DNA of 64,000 nt from Pelatocladus maniniholoensis HA4357-MV3 (GCA_019359115.1 JAHHHW010000143.1:61825-125824), one strand, 5' to 3'. Counted from the stretch's first letter, positions 28,727-38,128 are shown. Translations and numbers: made by a program. Notes: generated by a model from the sequence alone, not told the origin.

Positions 28727-30115
28727 ATGGCAAAAAGCGAAAAAATCAACTTTTCTACTCCTAGTGGTTTTCCAGAGTTTCTTCCTGGCGAAAAACGCCT
28801 AGAAGTATATTTAATTGATACTATCCGTAGGGTGTTTGAAAGCTACGGATTTACTCCTATTGAAACTCCCGCAGTCGAAAGATTAGAAGTTCTACAAGCT
28901 AAAGGTAATCAAGGCGACAATATTATTTATGGTATTGATCCAATTTTGCCTCCGAATCGCCAAGCAGAAAAGGAGAAATCTGGCGAAAGTGGTTCAGAAG
29001 CACGAGCATTAAAATTTGACCAAACAGTTCCTTTAGCAGCCTATATTGCTCGTCATTTGAATGATTTAAATTTCCCTTTTGCTCGCTACCAAATGGATGT
29101 GGTATTTCGTGGCGAACGAGCAAAAGATGGACGATTCCGTCAGTTTCGCCAGTGTGATATTGATGTTGTCGGTCGTCGGGAATTGAGCTTGCTTTATGAT
29201 GCTCAAATGCCTGCAATTATCACGGAAATTTTTACAGCTATTAATATTGGTGATTTTGTTATTCGCATCAATAATCGTAAAATTCTTACAGGTTTTTTTC
29301 AATCTGTAGGAATTGAGGAAACCAAAATTAAAGCCTGTATCGGCATTATTGATAATCTGGAAAAAATTGGTGAAGCCAAAGTTAAACAAGAGTTAGAAAA
29401 AGAAGGTATTTCACTAGAACCAACTCAGAAAATTATTGAGTTTGTTAATATTAAAGGCACAGTGGACGATATGCTAGATAAGCTAAAGCATCTCACTCAA
29501 ACTATGCCAGAAGCCGAGCGATTTAATCTGGGAGTTACCGAATTAGAAACAGTAATTACAGGTGTTCGTAACTTGGGAGTTCCTGAAAATCGTTTCTGTA
29601 TTGATTTATCAATTGCTCGTGGTTTGGATTACTATACTGGAACAGTTTACGAAACAACTCTGCTAGGACACGAAGCTTTGGGAAGTATTTGTTCTGGTGG
29701 CAGATATGAAGAATTAGTTGGGGTATTTTTAGGCGAAAAAATGCCTGGTGTTGGTATTTCAATTGGTTTAACCCGCTTAATGAGTCGCTTAATTAAAGCT
29801 GGGATTTTGAATACTTTAGCTCCGACTCCGGCACAGGTAATGGTGGTAAATTTACAAGAGGATTTGATGTCACTTTACTTAAAAGTATCTCAAGATTTAC
29901 GCAAAGCAGGTATTAATGTGATTACTAGCTTTGATAAACGGGGATTAGGCAAACAATTCCAGTTAGCTGATAAACAGGGAATACAATTTTGTGTGATCAT
30001 TGGTACTGATGAAGCAGCAGCACAAAAATCTTCGCTCAAAGATTTAAAAACAGGGGAACAGGTAGAAGTTTCACTGACTAATTTAGGGGAGGAAGTGAAG
30101 AATAGACTTAAATGA
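28727..30115 (+). CDS. hisS: Histidine--tRNA ligase
   Basis: 462 residues; charges tRNA-His. Class II features: GFPEFLPGEKRLEVYLIDTI at the N-terminus, motif 2 in YQMDVVFRGERAKDGRFRQF (near 118), the histidine-A loop RGLDYYTGTVYE (near 296) and motif 3 GVGISIGLTRLMSRL (near 345). The C-terminal anticodon-binding domain (AQVMVVNLQEDLMSLYL; FDKRGLGKQFQLADKQG) completes a full-length enzyme. It is apparently monocistronic, followed by a mobile element. Confidence 0.97.
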   Translation: MAKSEKINFSTPSGFPEFLPGEKRLEVYLIDTIRRVFESYGFTPIETPAVERLEVLQAKGNQGDNIIYGIDPILPPNRQAEKEKSGESGSEARALKFDQTVPLAAYIARHLNDLNFPFARYQMDVVFRGERAKDGRFRQFRQCDIDVVGRRELSLLYDAQMPAIITEIFTAINIGDFVIRINNRKILTGFFQSVGIEETKIKACIGIIDNLEKIGEAKVKQELEKEGISLEPTQKIIEFVNIKGTVDDMLDKLKHLTQTMPEAERFNLGVTELETVITGVRNLGVPENRFCIDLSIARGLDYYTGTVYETTLLGHEALGSICSGGRYEELVGVFLGEKMPGVGISIGLTRLMSRLIKAGILNTLAPTPAQVMVVNLQEDLMSLYLKVSQDLRKAGINVITSFDKRGLGKQFQLADKQGIQFCVIIGTDEAAAQKSSLKDLKTGEQVEVSLTNLGEEVKNRLK

Positions 30116-30176
30116 TTTCAAAATAAACAAGTTTTAGGAGTTGTTTGAAAAGTGGTAGGGTGCGTTATGGACGGAA

Positions 30177-30353
30177 CATCTTAATGGGAGAATCCCAATT
30201 TTTTCAATATACCGCGCTTGGGTTTAAACCGTTAGCTAATAGCACAAGTCGTCTGAAGACGACTCAACAAATAAATCAAGTAGTCTGCTTAAAGCAGACT
30301 TGAGCTATGAGCAGGCGGGTTTTTTGAACATTTGGGATGCTCCCCATCTTAAT
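30177..30353. mobile_element. Complete 159-bp MITE-like element with 9-bp target duplication
   Basis: The element at 30186-30344 starts GGGAGAATCCCAA and ends TTGGGATGCTCCC as inverted termini, flanked by CATCTTAAT at 30177-30185 and 30345-30353. Inside are the hairpins GTCGTCTGAAGACGAC and AGTCTGCTTAAAGCAGACT. A shorter sister of opposite orientation, also with a 9-bp duplication, is at 47654-47748. It is non-autonomous and non-coding. Confidence 0.85.
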
Positions 30354-30399
30354 GCACCAAAAAGCTGGAATGGTGCGTTACGCTGCGCGACAACACACC

Positions 30400-30747
30400 C
30401 TACAAATAATTAAGAACGAGTATATAAACGCTGACGGGGCGACAAAATAACTGGAAAAGCTTATTTTGTCGCCCCGTCAGTTTTCCATCAATAATTTGTC
30501 CATCGGAAAGTCTAGCAGCACGGTGAGAACAACGATCTGCTATGCACCCTAACTTGCCATCTTTGTTTTTAAATAACACCAAAGGTTCATCATACAGAGA
30601 AAATCTGTAAGGTTTATCTTTTGGTAAATCTTGAAGAAAACTAACGGGATACCAACAATTTCTCCAATTAAATTCTTGATTAGTTGCTGATATGGGTGAA
30701 CTATCAATAGCTAGTTCTGTCTCCTGTTTATTAGGAGTAATTGTCAT
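30400..30747 (-). pseudogene. Truncated Rieske-domain oxygenase (pheophorbide a oxygenase-like)
   Basis: The start at 30747 follows GGAGGAAAAT. WRNCWYPVSFLQDLPKDKPY and LGCIADRCSHRAARLSDGQI match the beginning of cyanobacterial Rieske oxygenases related to pheophorbide a or cell-death-suppressor oxygenases. The first cluster pair Cys-x-x-x-x-Cys-x-His region is visible, but the second pair and the whole catalytic iron domain are missing. After DGKL the frame runs into a 20-bp-arm inverted repeat and stops. Full-length relatives exceed 350 residues, so this is a remnant. Confidence 0.75.
30431..30480. repeat. Perfect 20-bp inverted repeat at the break of the Rieske gene
   Basis: CTGACGGGGCGACAAAATAA (30431-30450) and its exact reverse complement (30461-30480) flank a 10-base loop, precisely where the reading frame departs from the oxygenase family. 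It may be an inserted palindrome that caused the truncation. Confidence 0.9.
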
Positions 30748-31217
30748 ATTTTCCTCCTTGTATTGCTTTAAACTTTTGAGCTTGTGTTCATTTGGTACTG
30801 TAAGCCCATAAATTAGCAATGTAATACCAATTTAATATGAAGACGCATACAAAGACCCCACCCGCGCTGCGCTAACGCGCACCCCCCTCCCACTCCCCTT
30901 GGCTTGGCAAGGGGAGTGGGAGGGTTGGGGAGGGGTAAAATTCTATGCAGCTTCACGAAAATTTGGTATAAATCAATACACTTAAAATGTAAGCCAATGC
31001 AGTTCAGTTAGAAAAATTTCAAAATTTTGCTTGTAGTGAAGACTTTAGTCCTCACTACGAACTTAAAATAATATGCCAGTTGCGTAAGTCCTGGTCTTAT
31101 CCGAACCGCATTGCAAGATATCCCCCAAGACGAGCGATGTCTTGCGACAAGCCGCTCCGCGTCTACGCTTCCACAGCTCAACCAACTGTTAAGCATGGAT
31201 TATTTCAAACATCCTCT
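30748..31217. other. Repeat-bearing spacer
   Basis: About 470 bases, no gene. It contains the G/C-rich hairpin with perfect 16-bp arms CCCTCCCACTCCCCTT / AAGGGGAGTGGGAGGG (30885-30900 and 30909-30924). It also contains a relict end TTATCCGAACCGCATTG (about 31094) of the 3.8-kb mini-element family and the dispersed word GTTGCGTAAGTCCTGG. Confidence 0.7.
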
Positions 31218-31299
31218 TACTAGTTAAGGAAAGCAGAAGTTATACACCTGATTAATTGATTAGGGCTAACTCTGCTTGATTTATTCAGAGTGGATTTAT

Positions 31300-31518
31300 T
31301 TAGAAGTCCAACTTAATATTGTTGCGAGCATCAGTATCTACAAGCTGATTTAAGACAACAGAATCTGAGCGGCTACCTTGATCATTGCTCTCGGTGCTTT
31401 GAGCAATAAAGTTAACTTCTTTGGTGAAATCTGTTTCAACGTTTTGGAGAGCAGCACCACCTGCTACTACATCTAATTCTTGCTCAGACAATTCAATTTT
31501 ATTGATTTCAGAATGCAT
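31300..31518 (-). CDS. Double-glycine leader peptide precursor, copy 2 (distal)
   Basis: 72 residues. The leader IELSEQELDVVAGG (residues 8-21) is the classic double-glycine form cut by C39-peptidase ABC exporters, and resembles cyanobacterial CTB-type bacteriocin precursors. The core after GG (AALQNVETDFTKEV...) is about 51 residues, polar and acidic, without Cys, so lanthionine rings are excluded. TCGAGGTAAATT precedes the ATG. No C39 exporter or modification enzyme lies in the window. It differs from the other copy only by Val/Ile and Asp/Asn in the core. Function (bacteriocin, signal or other) unknown. Confidence 0.8.
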   Translation of the reverse strand: MHSEINKIELSEQELDVVAGGAALQNVETDFTKEVNFIAQSTESNDQGSRSDSVVLNQLVDTDARNNIKLDF

Positions 31519-31637
31519 AATTTACCTCGATTGTGTGTTTTGTTTGTGTATTGTGTACTAGTTAAGGAAAGCAGAAGTTATACACCTGATTAATTGATTA
31601 GGGCTAACTCTGCTTGATTTATTCAGAGTGGATTTAT

Positions 31638-31856
31638 TTAGAAATCCAACTTAATATTGTTGCGAGCATCAGTATCTACAAGCTGATTTAAGACAACAGA
31701 ATCTGAGCGGCTACCTTGATCATTGCTCTCGGTGCTTTGAGCAATAAAGTTAACTTCTTTGGTGAAATTGGTTTCAATGTTTTGGAGAGCAGCACCACCT
31801 GCTACTACATCTAATTCTTGCTCAGACAATTCAATTTTGTTGATTTCAGAATGCAT
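31638..31856 (-). CDS. Double-glycine leader peptide precursor, copy 1 (proximal)
   Basis: 72 residues with the same leader (IELSEQELDVVAGG) and a core reading QNIETNFTKEVNFIAQSTES and onward to DTDARNNIKLDF. It lies upstream of its twin on the minus strand, with the same GAGGTAAATT ribosome site and the same 3' hairpin (AAGCAGAAGTTA...TAACTCTGCTT). Maturation would occur after Gly21. The exact repetition of leader, core and flanks shows recent amplification. Confidence 0.8.
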   Translation of the reverse strand: MHSEINKIELSEQELDVVAGGAALQNIETNFTKEVNFIAQSTESNDQGSRSDSVVLNQLVDTDARNNIKLDF

Positions 31857-32350
31857 AATTTACCTCGATTGTGTGTTTTGTTTGTGTGTTGTGTACTAGT
31901 TGAAGAAAGCAAAATTTTGGAAACAATTTAACTTGTTTTTTTGTCGCCTTTGTTTGATTGCCTTCGCAACTGAATTCATAGTAGAATTTTGTTGAGGAAT
32001 ACAACATCTGAAAAACGTCTATACTCTCAACTCAACTAAATAGATAAACTGATAGGGACTTTCGTTGATAAATTAAGTAAATATTCCTACGACTAAAGTT
32101 GGAAACTATAGACAAAAATTCAATCTCTTCAAGTTTTTAATTTCAAATGAATGAGTAATACTCGCCAGTTCCCCTTAAATTCGCTTCTTCATGTGACTAT
32201 GTCCGTGGTTATTTCCCCTCAATTTATTTATGGGGATTATCTTTTTACTTTTTACTTTTTACTTTTTACTTTTTACTTTTTAATATTCATTACGCAGACA
32301 TAGTTCTACACTGGGGTAGTACTCTTGCAAAATTTTAGATGCACTTCTAT
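31857..32350. other. Spacer with a heptamer array before the response regulator
   Basis: Divergent promoters for the peptide genes and the regulator must lie in these 490 bases. CTTTTTA is repeated about six times in tandem at 32241-32282, a possible slippage-variable stretch close to the regulator promoter. No gene seen. Confidence 0.6.
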
Positions 32351-33013
32351 ATGATTCGTTTGTTACTCGTAGATGACCAAACTCTCATTCGAGATGGTAT
32401 AAGGGCTATGCTAAATTTAGAGACTGACTTAGAAGTTATAGGAACTGCGGATAATGGCGAAAGCGCGATCGCACAAGTAACAGCTTTACAGCCAGATGTT
32501 GTATTAATGGATGTACGTATGCCTGTAATGGATGGTAAAGTAGCTACTGGCATCATATGTCAGCAGTTTCCAAATATTAAAGTCATAGTCCTTAGCACTT
32601 TTGATGATGATGAATACATTGCTGATGCGATGCGAGCAGGAGCAAAGGGCTATTTACTCAAAGATATGCCATCTGAGGAGCTAGCACAGGCGATTCGATT
32701 TGTCCATAAAGGATATACCCAAATGGGGCCAGGGCTGTTGGAAAAGATTGTTACTAAAATCCAAACCTCAGAAGCTGTTAGCCCGAAGTTACCAGAGCCA
32801 AAATTGGACTTGTTGACTGATCGCGAACAAGATGTACTGCGCTTGATTGCAATTGGTTCTACGAACCGCGAAATCGCACAGCAACTTTTTATTTCGGAAG
32901 GGACTGTCAAAACCCATGTCACTCATCTGCTTAATCGTTTAAATCTGAAAAATCGATCACAATTGGCAATTTATGCGAACTCAGTCTATGGTGGATCATC
33001 CTTTACAGGTTAA
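32351..33013 (+). CDS. NarL/FixJ-family response regulator
   Basis: 220 residues from the ATG at 32351 (canonical MIRLLLVDDQTLIRDG start); an ATG 12 bases earlier is possible. The receiver has DD at 8-9, phospho-acceptor Asp in VVLMDVRMPVMDG, and Lys in GYLLKDM. The C-terminal LuxR-type HTH contains LTDREQDVLRLIAIGSTNRE and FISEGTVKTHVTHLLNRLNL. No histidine kinase is adjacent, so the partner is elsewhere. It is divergent from the peptide genes, which makes these possible targets. Confidence 0.93.
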   Translation: MIRLLLVDDQTLIRDGIRAMLNLETDLEVIGTADNGESAIAQVTALQPDVVLMDVRMPVMDGKVATGIICQQFPNIKVIVLSTFDDDEYIADAMRAGAKGYLLKDMPSEELAQAIRFVHKGYTQMGPGLLEKIVTKIQTSEAVSPKLPEPKLDLLTDREQDVLRLIAIGSTNREIAQQLFISEGTVKTHVTHLLNRLNLKNRSQLAIYANSVYGGSSFTG

Positions 33014-33072
33014 GGAAATTGCAAATTTATCAAAGGTTGCAGATTTTACTCAAGTGGACTTAAGCCCTTTCT

Positions 33073-33092
33073 CAGTCGTCTTGAGACGACTG
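33073..33092 (+). terminator. Hairpin after the response regulator
   Basis: CAGTCGTCT / AGACGACTG, perfect 9-bp arms with a TG loop. The same AGTCGTCT...AGACGACT hairpin occurs in the elements at 16940 and 30251, so it is part of the dispersed repeat set. Confidence 0.5.
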
Positions 33093-33220
33093 CGTTGCAT
33101 AAATGCGGGATGAATTAGCGGCTGAAGCTATTAATAATTCGTTCAAAATAGGGCTAAATCATTCCATTATTGAGCAACGCCCATTTTTCATTTAGGCGAT
33201 CGCACCAACTAGTATCATGA

Positions 33221-34591
33221 CTAATTATCCGAACTTGATATTACAGGAGATATTACTGGTTTTTGAAACACAAATGATAATAAAGGTGGTGCTAAAAAGG
33301 TTGTCAAAATCACCATCACGATAATAGCAGCATCCAAAGAACCAGACAAAACGCCACTTGTGGAGCCGATACCTGCAAACACTAATCCGACTTCGCCGCG
33401 TGGAATCATACCAACACCAATTGCTAAACGGTTAGTTTCTTCTGAACCAAATACCGTAAAGCCACTGACCAGTTTACCCACAATTGCTACCAAAATTAAG
33501 AAACTAGCGATAATCAAGCCCTCACGATTTTCAGGCACAAATGGATTTAAGACAGCAATGTTAGTTTTGGCACTCACAGCGACAAAGAAAATCGGCACGA
33601 GCATATCTGCAATTGGTAAGACTTGATCTTTGAGCGCTCGACATTTCTGTGTTTCCGCTAATACTAAGCCAGCCGTAAAAGCTCCGAGAATTGCTTCTAA
33701 ATTTATAGCTGTAGCAATATATGCTAAAACGAAAGCAAAAATCAGGGCAGGAATTAATAATTGACCACGGGTTTTGAGTTCATCGACTATCTTGACAAAA
33801 TAGGGATTGAAAAGACGACCGAGTAATACTGCTCCAACTAAGAAAGCTACGGCACTAACAATTAAATAAAGTACATTTGTTATTTCGACTTCTCCGGTTT
33901 TGGCTAGACTCGCCACCACTGCCAAGATGATAATGCCAAGTACATCGTCTAAAACAGCCGCACCAATAATAATTTGACCTTCTTTGCGATTGAGATATTG
34001 TAGTTCTGACAGGACTTTGGCTGTAATTCCAATACTGGTTGCAGTCAGGGCTGCACCAGCAAAAATTGCAGGTACAGCAGGTACGCCAAACAAGTACATT
34101 AACCCAAAAGTACCACCAGCGAAGGGGGCTGTAACTCCTACTATTGCTACAATTGCTGACTGTGGCCCAACTTTGAGTAATTCTTTTAAATCTGATTCCA
34201 AACCAATTTCAAACAATAGAATTACCACACCGATTTCTGCTAAAACAGAAATAACTTCACTATCGATTTGAAATATGGTTGATGCTCCATCTATGGTTAA
34301 ACCTGTAGTGGCTACCAAGAACTTTATTAAAATCGAGTCACCAAAATCACCTCCATCTTCAGTAAATACCAACAAATGAAAGGCTGATATGCCCACAACC
34401 AGACCACCTAAGAGTTGCCCTAAAACTGGTGGCATGTTCAAGCGATCGCAAATTTCGCTTCCAATCATACTCGCCAGGTAAATCACCACTAAACTAATCA
34501 GCACTGCTGCCATCACTGAACTGCTGTCTGATGCTGTTGCGGTTGCGAACACAGGTATAGTGAGATGAGAAATTGTATTTACTAGTGTCAT
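33221..34591 (-). CDS. Cation:proton antiporter, CPA2 family
   Basis: 456 residues with about 12 membrane helices after a short leader. It exchanges Na+ or K+ for protons at the plasma or thylakoid membrane. Typical segments: DRLNMPPVLGQLLGGLVVG, VVILLFEIGLESDLKELLKV, ALTATSIGITAKVL and GAAVLDDVLGIIILAVVASL, the DD pair being the likely ion site; then GMIPRGEVGLVFAGIG. It lacks the C-terminal RCK/TrkA-N domains of KefB/KefC, as do NhaS3-type cyanobacterial proteins. It is separated from the RND genes by a G-rich repeat spacer. Confidence 0.92.
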   Translation of the reverse strand: MTLVNTISHLTIPVFATATASDSSSVMAAVLISLVVIYLASMIGSEICDRLNMPPVLGQLLGGLVVGISAFHLLVFTEDGGDFGDSILIKFLVATTGLTIDGASTIFQIDSEVISVLAEIGVVILLFEIGLESDLKELLKVGPQSAIVAIVGVTAPFAGGTFGLMYLFGVPAVPAIFAGAALTATSIGITAKVLSELQYLNRKEGQIIIGAAVLDDVLGIIILAVVASLAKTGEVEITNVLYLIVSAVAFLVGAVLLGRLFNPYFVKIVDELKTRGQLLIPALIFAFVLAYIATAINLEAILGAFTAGLVLAETQKCRALKDQVLPIADMLVPIFFVAVSAKTNIAVLNPFVPENREGLIIASFLILVAIVGKLVSGFTVFGSEETNRLAIGVGMIPRGEVGLVFAGIGSTSGVLSGSLDAAIIVMVILTTFLAPPLLSFVFQKPVISPVISSSDN

Positions 34592-34689
34592 TTTTCAGAG
34601 GGAACGGGGATCGGGGAAACGAGATTGGGGATCGGGGAAACGGGATTGGGGATTCTCCGTAAGGAGAATCCCTTATCCCTTATCCCCTA

Positions 34690-37600
34690 TCAATAAGTTT
34701 TGGTCGTAACTCGACCATCTTCTTCTACTTCTTCTATGGGGTGTGGTGGTTGTTGAGGTGGACGACGGCGTTTTAAAAGGCGATCGCGTAAGCTGCCAAT
34801 CACGATATATAAAATTGGCACTACAAACAAACTCAAAAACGTAGCAACAAGCATCCCACCAAATACCGCAGTACCCAGAGATTGACGGCTACCAGCACCT
34901 GCACCTGTAGCAATTGCCAAGGGGAAAATCCCTAAGAGTGTGGAAAAGGCTGTCATCAAAATCGGTCGCAAACGTTCCTGTGCAGCTTGCACTGCGGCTT
35001 TGGCAAGTGGTGTACCTTGTTCATGTAGTTGGTTAGCAAACTCTACAATCAAAATGGCGTTCTTACTTGCCAAACCAATTAGCATCACCAAACCAACTTG
35101 GCAAAAGATGTCATTATTTAAACCCCGCAGTGATTGTGCTGCTAGCGCCCCAAAGATCGCTAGGGGAACCGATAGCAAAATAATCAATGGGTCAACATAG
35201 TTTTCGTACTGAGCAGCCAATACCAAGAAAACAAAGACAAGTCCCAAACCAAAAATTATCGGTGCTTGACCACCGGATGTTTTTTCTTCCAGAGCTATCC
35301 CCGACCATTCGTAACCAAAACTCGCTGGTAAAACTTGTTGGGCGACATTCTCCATTGCTTGGATTGCTTGACCGGAGCTTTTTCCAGGAGCTGCTGAACC
35401 GTTGATTTCAATTGAGCGGAACAAGTTGTAATGATTGATTGTTTGCGCTCCGGTTGTAGGGGTGAGTTTAACCAAGTCACTCAAAGGAATCATTTGATCA
35501 TCGGCAGAGCGGACATATAATTTGCCGATATCTTCTGGATTAGAGCGAAATTGAGCATCTGCTTGGACGTAAACTCGATAAGTCCGCCGTTCAAAATTAA
35601 AGTCGTTGACGTAGCGCGAACCCAGGTAATTCTGGAGAGTATTAAATACTTCGTCAACATCTACTTGTAGAGCTTTAGCCCGACTACGATCTACTTCAAT
35701 TAAAATTTGCGGCGTATTCGCAGCAAATGTGGTGTACACAGGTTTTTGCAAGTCTGGTACTTGATTTGCACGCCCAAGTAATTGACCTAAGACTTGCAGC
35801 ATGGTGTCTAGGCCACTGTTACCTCCTCTATCTTGTAGCTGAAATTGGAAACCGCTAAAACTACCTAAACCCCGAATCGTTGGCGGATTAACTGGCAAAA
35901 CTCTGGCTTCGGTAATGCCTGATAATTTACCCATTAAACTACCTATGATTGCTTGGACTGGTCGGCTGCGCTCGTCCCAAGGTTTAAGGGTTGTAAATAT
36001 TACGCCATTGTTAGCGGTGCTACCACTAAAACTAAATCCACCTACGGCAAAAGTACCAACAACTTCCGGCAATTTCAGAATTTCTTCTTCTGCCTGGCGC
36101 ATCACTTTGCTAGTGTAGTTGAGAGAAACCCCTTCTGGCCCTTGCACAATTGTAATGAAGTAACCTTGGTCTTCATCGGGGAGAAATGATGTGGGGACGG
36201 AGATATATAGCCAAGCAGTTAATCCCAAGGAGAGAATAAATAGCCCAATTACAATTGCTTTGATCCTAACTAGACGGTTGAGTGACCACTCGTACCCTCT
36301 TCGCATCGAGTCTTGGAACGAGTTAAATTTACCAAACAGCCAGCCCAATATACCACGCTGTCTTGGTTGGCGACGCAGCAGCAAGGCAGATAAAGAAGGC
36401 GTGAGAGTCAGGGCGAGAAAGGTTGAGATAGTAATTGAAAAGGCGATAGTTAAAGCAAATTGTTTATATATCTGTCCGGTGGCTCCTGGGAAAAAGGCGA
36501 CAGGGACAAATACAGCCATCAGTACCAAAGAAGTAGCAATAACAGCTCCAGACAGTTCATGCATAGCCGCAGTTGCGGCTTGGCGCGGCGTCATTCCTTC
36601 TTGCTGAATCAAGCGAGAAATATCTTCGACGACAACGATCGCATCATCAACAACCATCCCTGTTGCTAAGGTCAAACCAAACAAAGTTAAAGTGTTGATG
36701 GAAAAATCGAAGGCTTTGACAAAGGCAAATGTACCAATTAATGCTAGAGGAATGGTGATCACAGGAATCAAGGTTGTACGCCAATCCTGTAAGAAAATAA
36801 AAATTACCAGGACAACGAGAGCGATCGCCATTAACAGAGTCAAGACCACTTCTGAAAGTGAAGCTTCCACAAAACTTGTTGTATCAAAGGCAACTTGATA
36901 CTTCATCCCTGGTGGAAATTTTTGAGCTAGTACCGCCATTTCGGCTTTAACCGCTTTGGCAATGTCGAGTACGTTACTTCCTGGAATGGTAAATATACCA
37001 ATCCCTACGCCATCTTGACCTCGAAATCGCAAGAAAGAATTGTAACTTTCTGCTCCTAGTTCTGCTCTTCCTACATCTTTGAGCTTAATTAGTGATCCAT
37101 CTTGACTGGTTTTAATCACTATATTTTCAAATTCGGATGGATCTGTGAGCCTACTAATGGCACGTAGGTCAATTTGATACATTTGGTCTTCTGGTGATGG
37201 TTGCTGACCAATTTGTCCAGCACCCACTTGCAGGTTTTGTTCATCCAAAGCATCAATCACATCCTGAGCAGTAAGGTCACGACTTGCAAGGCGGTTTGGA
37301 TCAAGCCACAAACGCATCGCGTAACGGCGTTCACCAAAAATTCGTGCTTCACTCACACCCTTGATTCTTTTGAGAGCATCTGATAAGTAAAGATCGGCGT
37401 AATTACTTAAAAATACAGTGTCATATTCTCCTTGCTCACTGTATAAGCCCATCGCTAACAGGATGTTATTTGATTGTTTACTAACGCTGACTCCTGTTCG
37501 CGTGACTGGTTCTGGTAGCTGTGGTTCAGCCAAAGATACACGATTCTGCACATCGACGGCAGCAATATCCGGGTCTCGTGATGCATCAAATGTGACTGTA

Positions 37601-37872
37601 ATCGTACTAGTACCATTATTACTGCTACTAGAAGTCATGTACTTCATGCCTTCAACACCGTTAATCTGCCGTTCTAAAATTGTCGTAACGGTGTTTTCTA
37701 CTACCTCAGCACTAGCACCAACATAGTTAGCAGTAACTTGGATTTGAGTCGGACTAATTTCTGGATACTGCTCTGTAGGTAAGGTAGGAATGCTAATAGA
37801 GCCTACTAGCAGAATGATAATAGCGCAGACACTGGTAAAAACAGGTCGCCTGATAAAGAAATCGACAAACAT
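34690..37872 (-). CDS. RND (HAE1) multidrug efflux pump, inner-membrane subunit
   Basis: 1060 residues, the AcrB/MexB plan. TM1 is FFIRRPVFTSVCAIIILLVG; two large periplasmic loops follow the first and seventh helices; and the proton-relay motif LATGMVVDDAIVVVEDISR in TM4 near residue 405 carries the paired Asp. The C-terminus (LIGLASKNAILIVEFANQL) is intact. Works with the MFP encoded upstream on the same strand (38129-39454); the 256-base gap contains a copy of the long repeat. No TolC-like outer-membrane gene is nearby, so it must share one. Confidence 0.95.
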   Translation of the reverse strand: MFVDFFIRRPVFTSVCAIIILLVGSISIPTLPTEQYPEISPTQIQVTANYVGASAEVVENTVTTILERQINGVEGMKYMTSSSSNNGTSTITVTFDASRDPDIAAVDVQNRVSLAEPQLPEPVTRTGVSVSKQSNNILLAMGLYSEQGEYDTVFLSNYADLYLSDALKRIKGVSEARIFGERRYAMRLWLDPNRLASRDLTAQDVIDALDEQNLQVGAGQIGQQPSPEDQMYQIDLRAISRLTDPSEFENIVIKTSQDGSLIKLKDVGRAELGAESYNSFLRFRGQDGVGIGIFTIPGSNVLDIAKAVKAEMAVLAQKFPPGMKYQVAFDTTSFVEASLSEVVLTLLMAIALVVLVIFIFLQDWRTTLIPVITIPLALIGTFAFVKAFDFSINTLTLFGLTLATGMVVDDAIVVVEDISRLIQQEGMTPRQAATAAMHELSGAVIATSLVLMAVFVPVAFFPGATGQIYKQFALTIAFSITISTFLALTLTPSLSALLLRRQPRQRGILGWLFGKFNSFQDSMRRGYEWSLNRLVRIKAIVIGLFILSLGLTAWLYISVPTSFLPDEDQGYFITIVQGPEGVSLNYTSKVMRQAEEEILKLPEVVGTFAVGGFSFSGSTANNGVIFTTLKPWDERSRPVQAIIGSLMGKLSGITEARVLPVNPPTIRGLGSFSGFQFQLQDRGGNSGLDTMLQVLGQLLGRANQVPDLQKPVYTTFAANTPQILIEVDRSRAKALQVDVDEVFNTLQNYLGSRYVNDFNFERRTYRVYVQADAQFRSNPEDIGKLYVRSADDQMIPLSDLVKLTPTTGAQTINHYNLFRSIEINGSAAPGKSSGQAIQAMENVAQQVLPASFGYEWSGIALEEKTSGGQAPIIFGLGLVFVFLVLAAQYENYVDPLIILLSVPLAIFGALAAQSLRGLNNDIFCQVGLVMLIGLASKNAILIVEFANQLHEQGTPLAKAAVQAAQERLRPILMTAFSTLLGIFPLAIATGAGAGSRQSLGTAVFGGMLVATFLSLFVVPILYIVIGSLRDRLLKRRRPPQQPPHPIEEVEEDGRVTTKTY

Positions 37873-37907
37873 ATTGGGGATTGGGGATTGGGATCAGGGA
37901 CTAGGGA

Positions 37908-38010
37908 TTGGGGATTGGGGAAGGTAGGGGTCCCCTGGAGGGGAACTCGGGGCCCCCACTCCCCCCAAGGGAGTGGGGATTAGGGGCGAAGGGGTAATGG
38001 GGATTGGGGA
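37908..38010. repeat. 103-bp repeat, arm B of a long inverted repeat
   Basis: The exact reverse complement, by eye, of 26051-26153. It lies between the RND pump gene and its membrane-fusion partner, apparently inserted into or expanded within the operon spacer. Confidence 0.9.
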
Positions 38011-38128
38011 TTGGGGACTAGGGAGAATAACTAGTGAGACTTAAATACTTAACACTTGACCATTGATCATTGACACTTGACTAAGCACTAACAACCAATA
38101 CCAATAAATAACAATGATCAATTAATTT

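Larger units (their letters stand above)
31218..31893. repeat. 338-bp tandem duplication carrying the peptide genes
   Basis: 31218-31555 and 31556-31893 are near-identical direct copies, each beginning TACTAGTTAAGGAAAGCAG and each containing one peptide gene, its leader and its terminator-like hairpin. A diverged start of a third copy (TACTAGTTGAAGAAAGC) follows at 31894. Confidence 0.92.

Noticed and set aside
31008..31196. 62-codon minus-strand frame
   Set aside because: Consists of relict repeat ends and lacks any domain or ribosome site.
34984..37726. Many short frames on the plus strand opposite the RND pump
   Set aside because: Shadows of a clear, full-length minus-strand gene.
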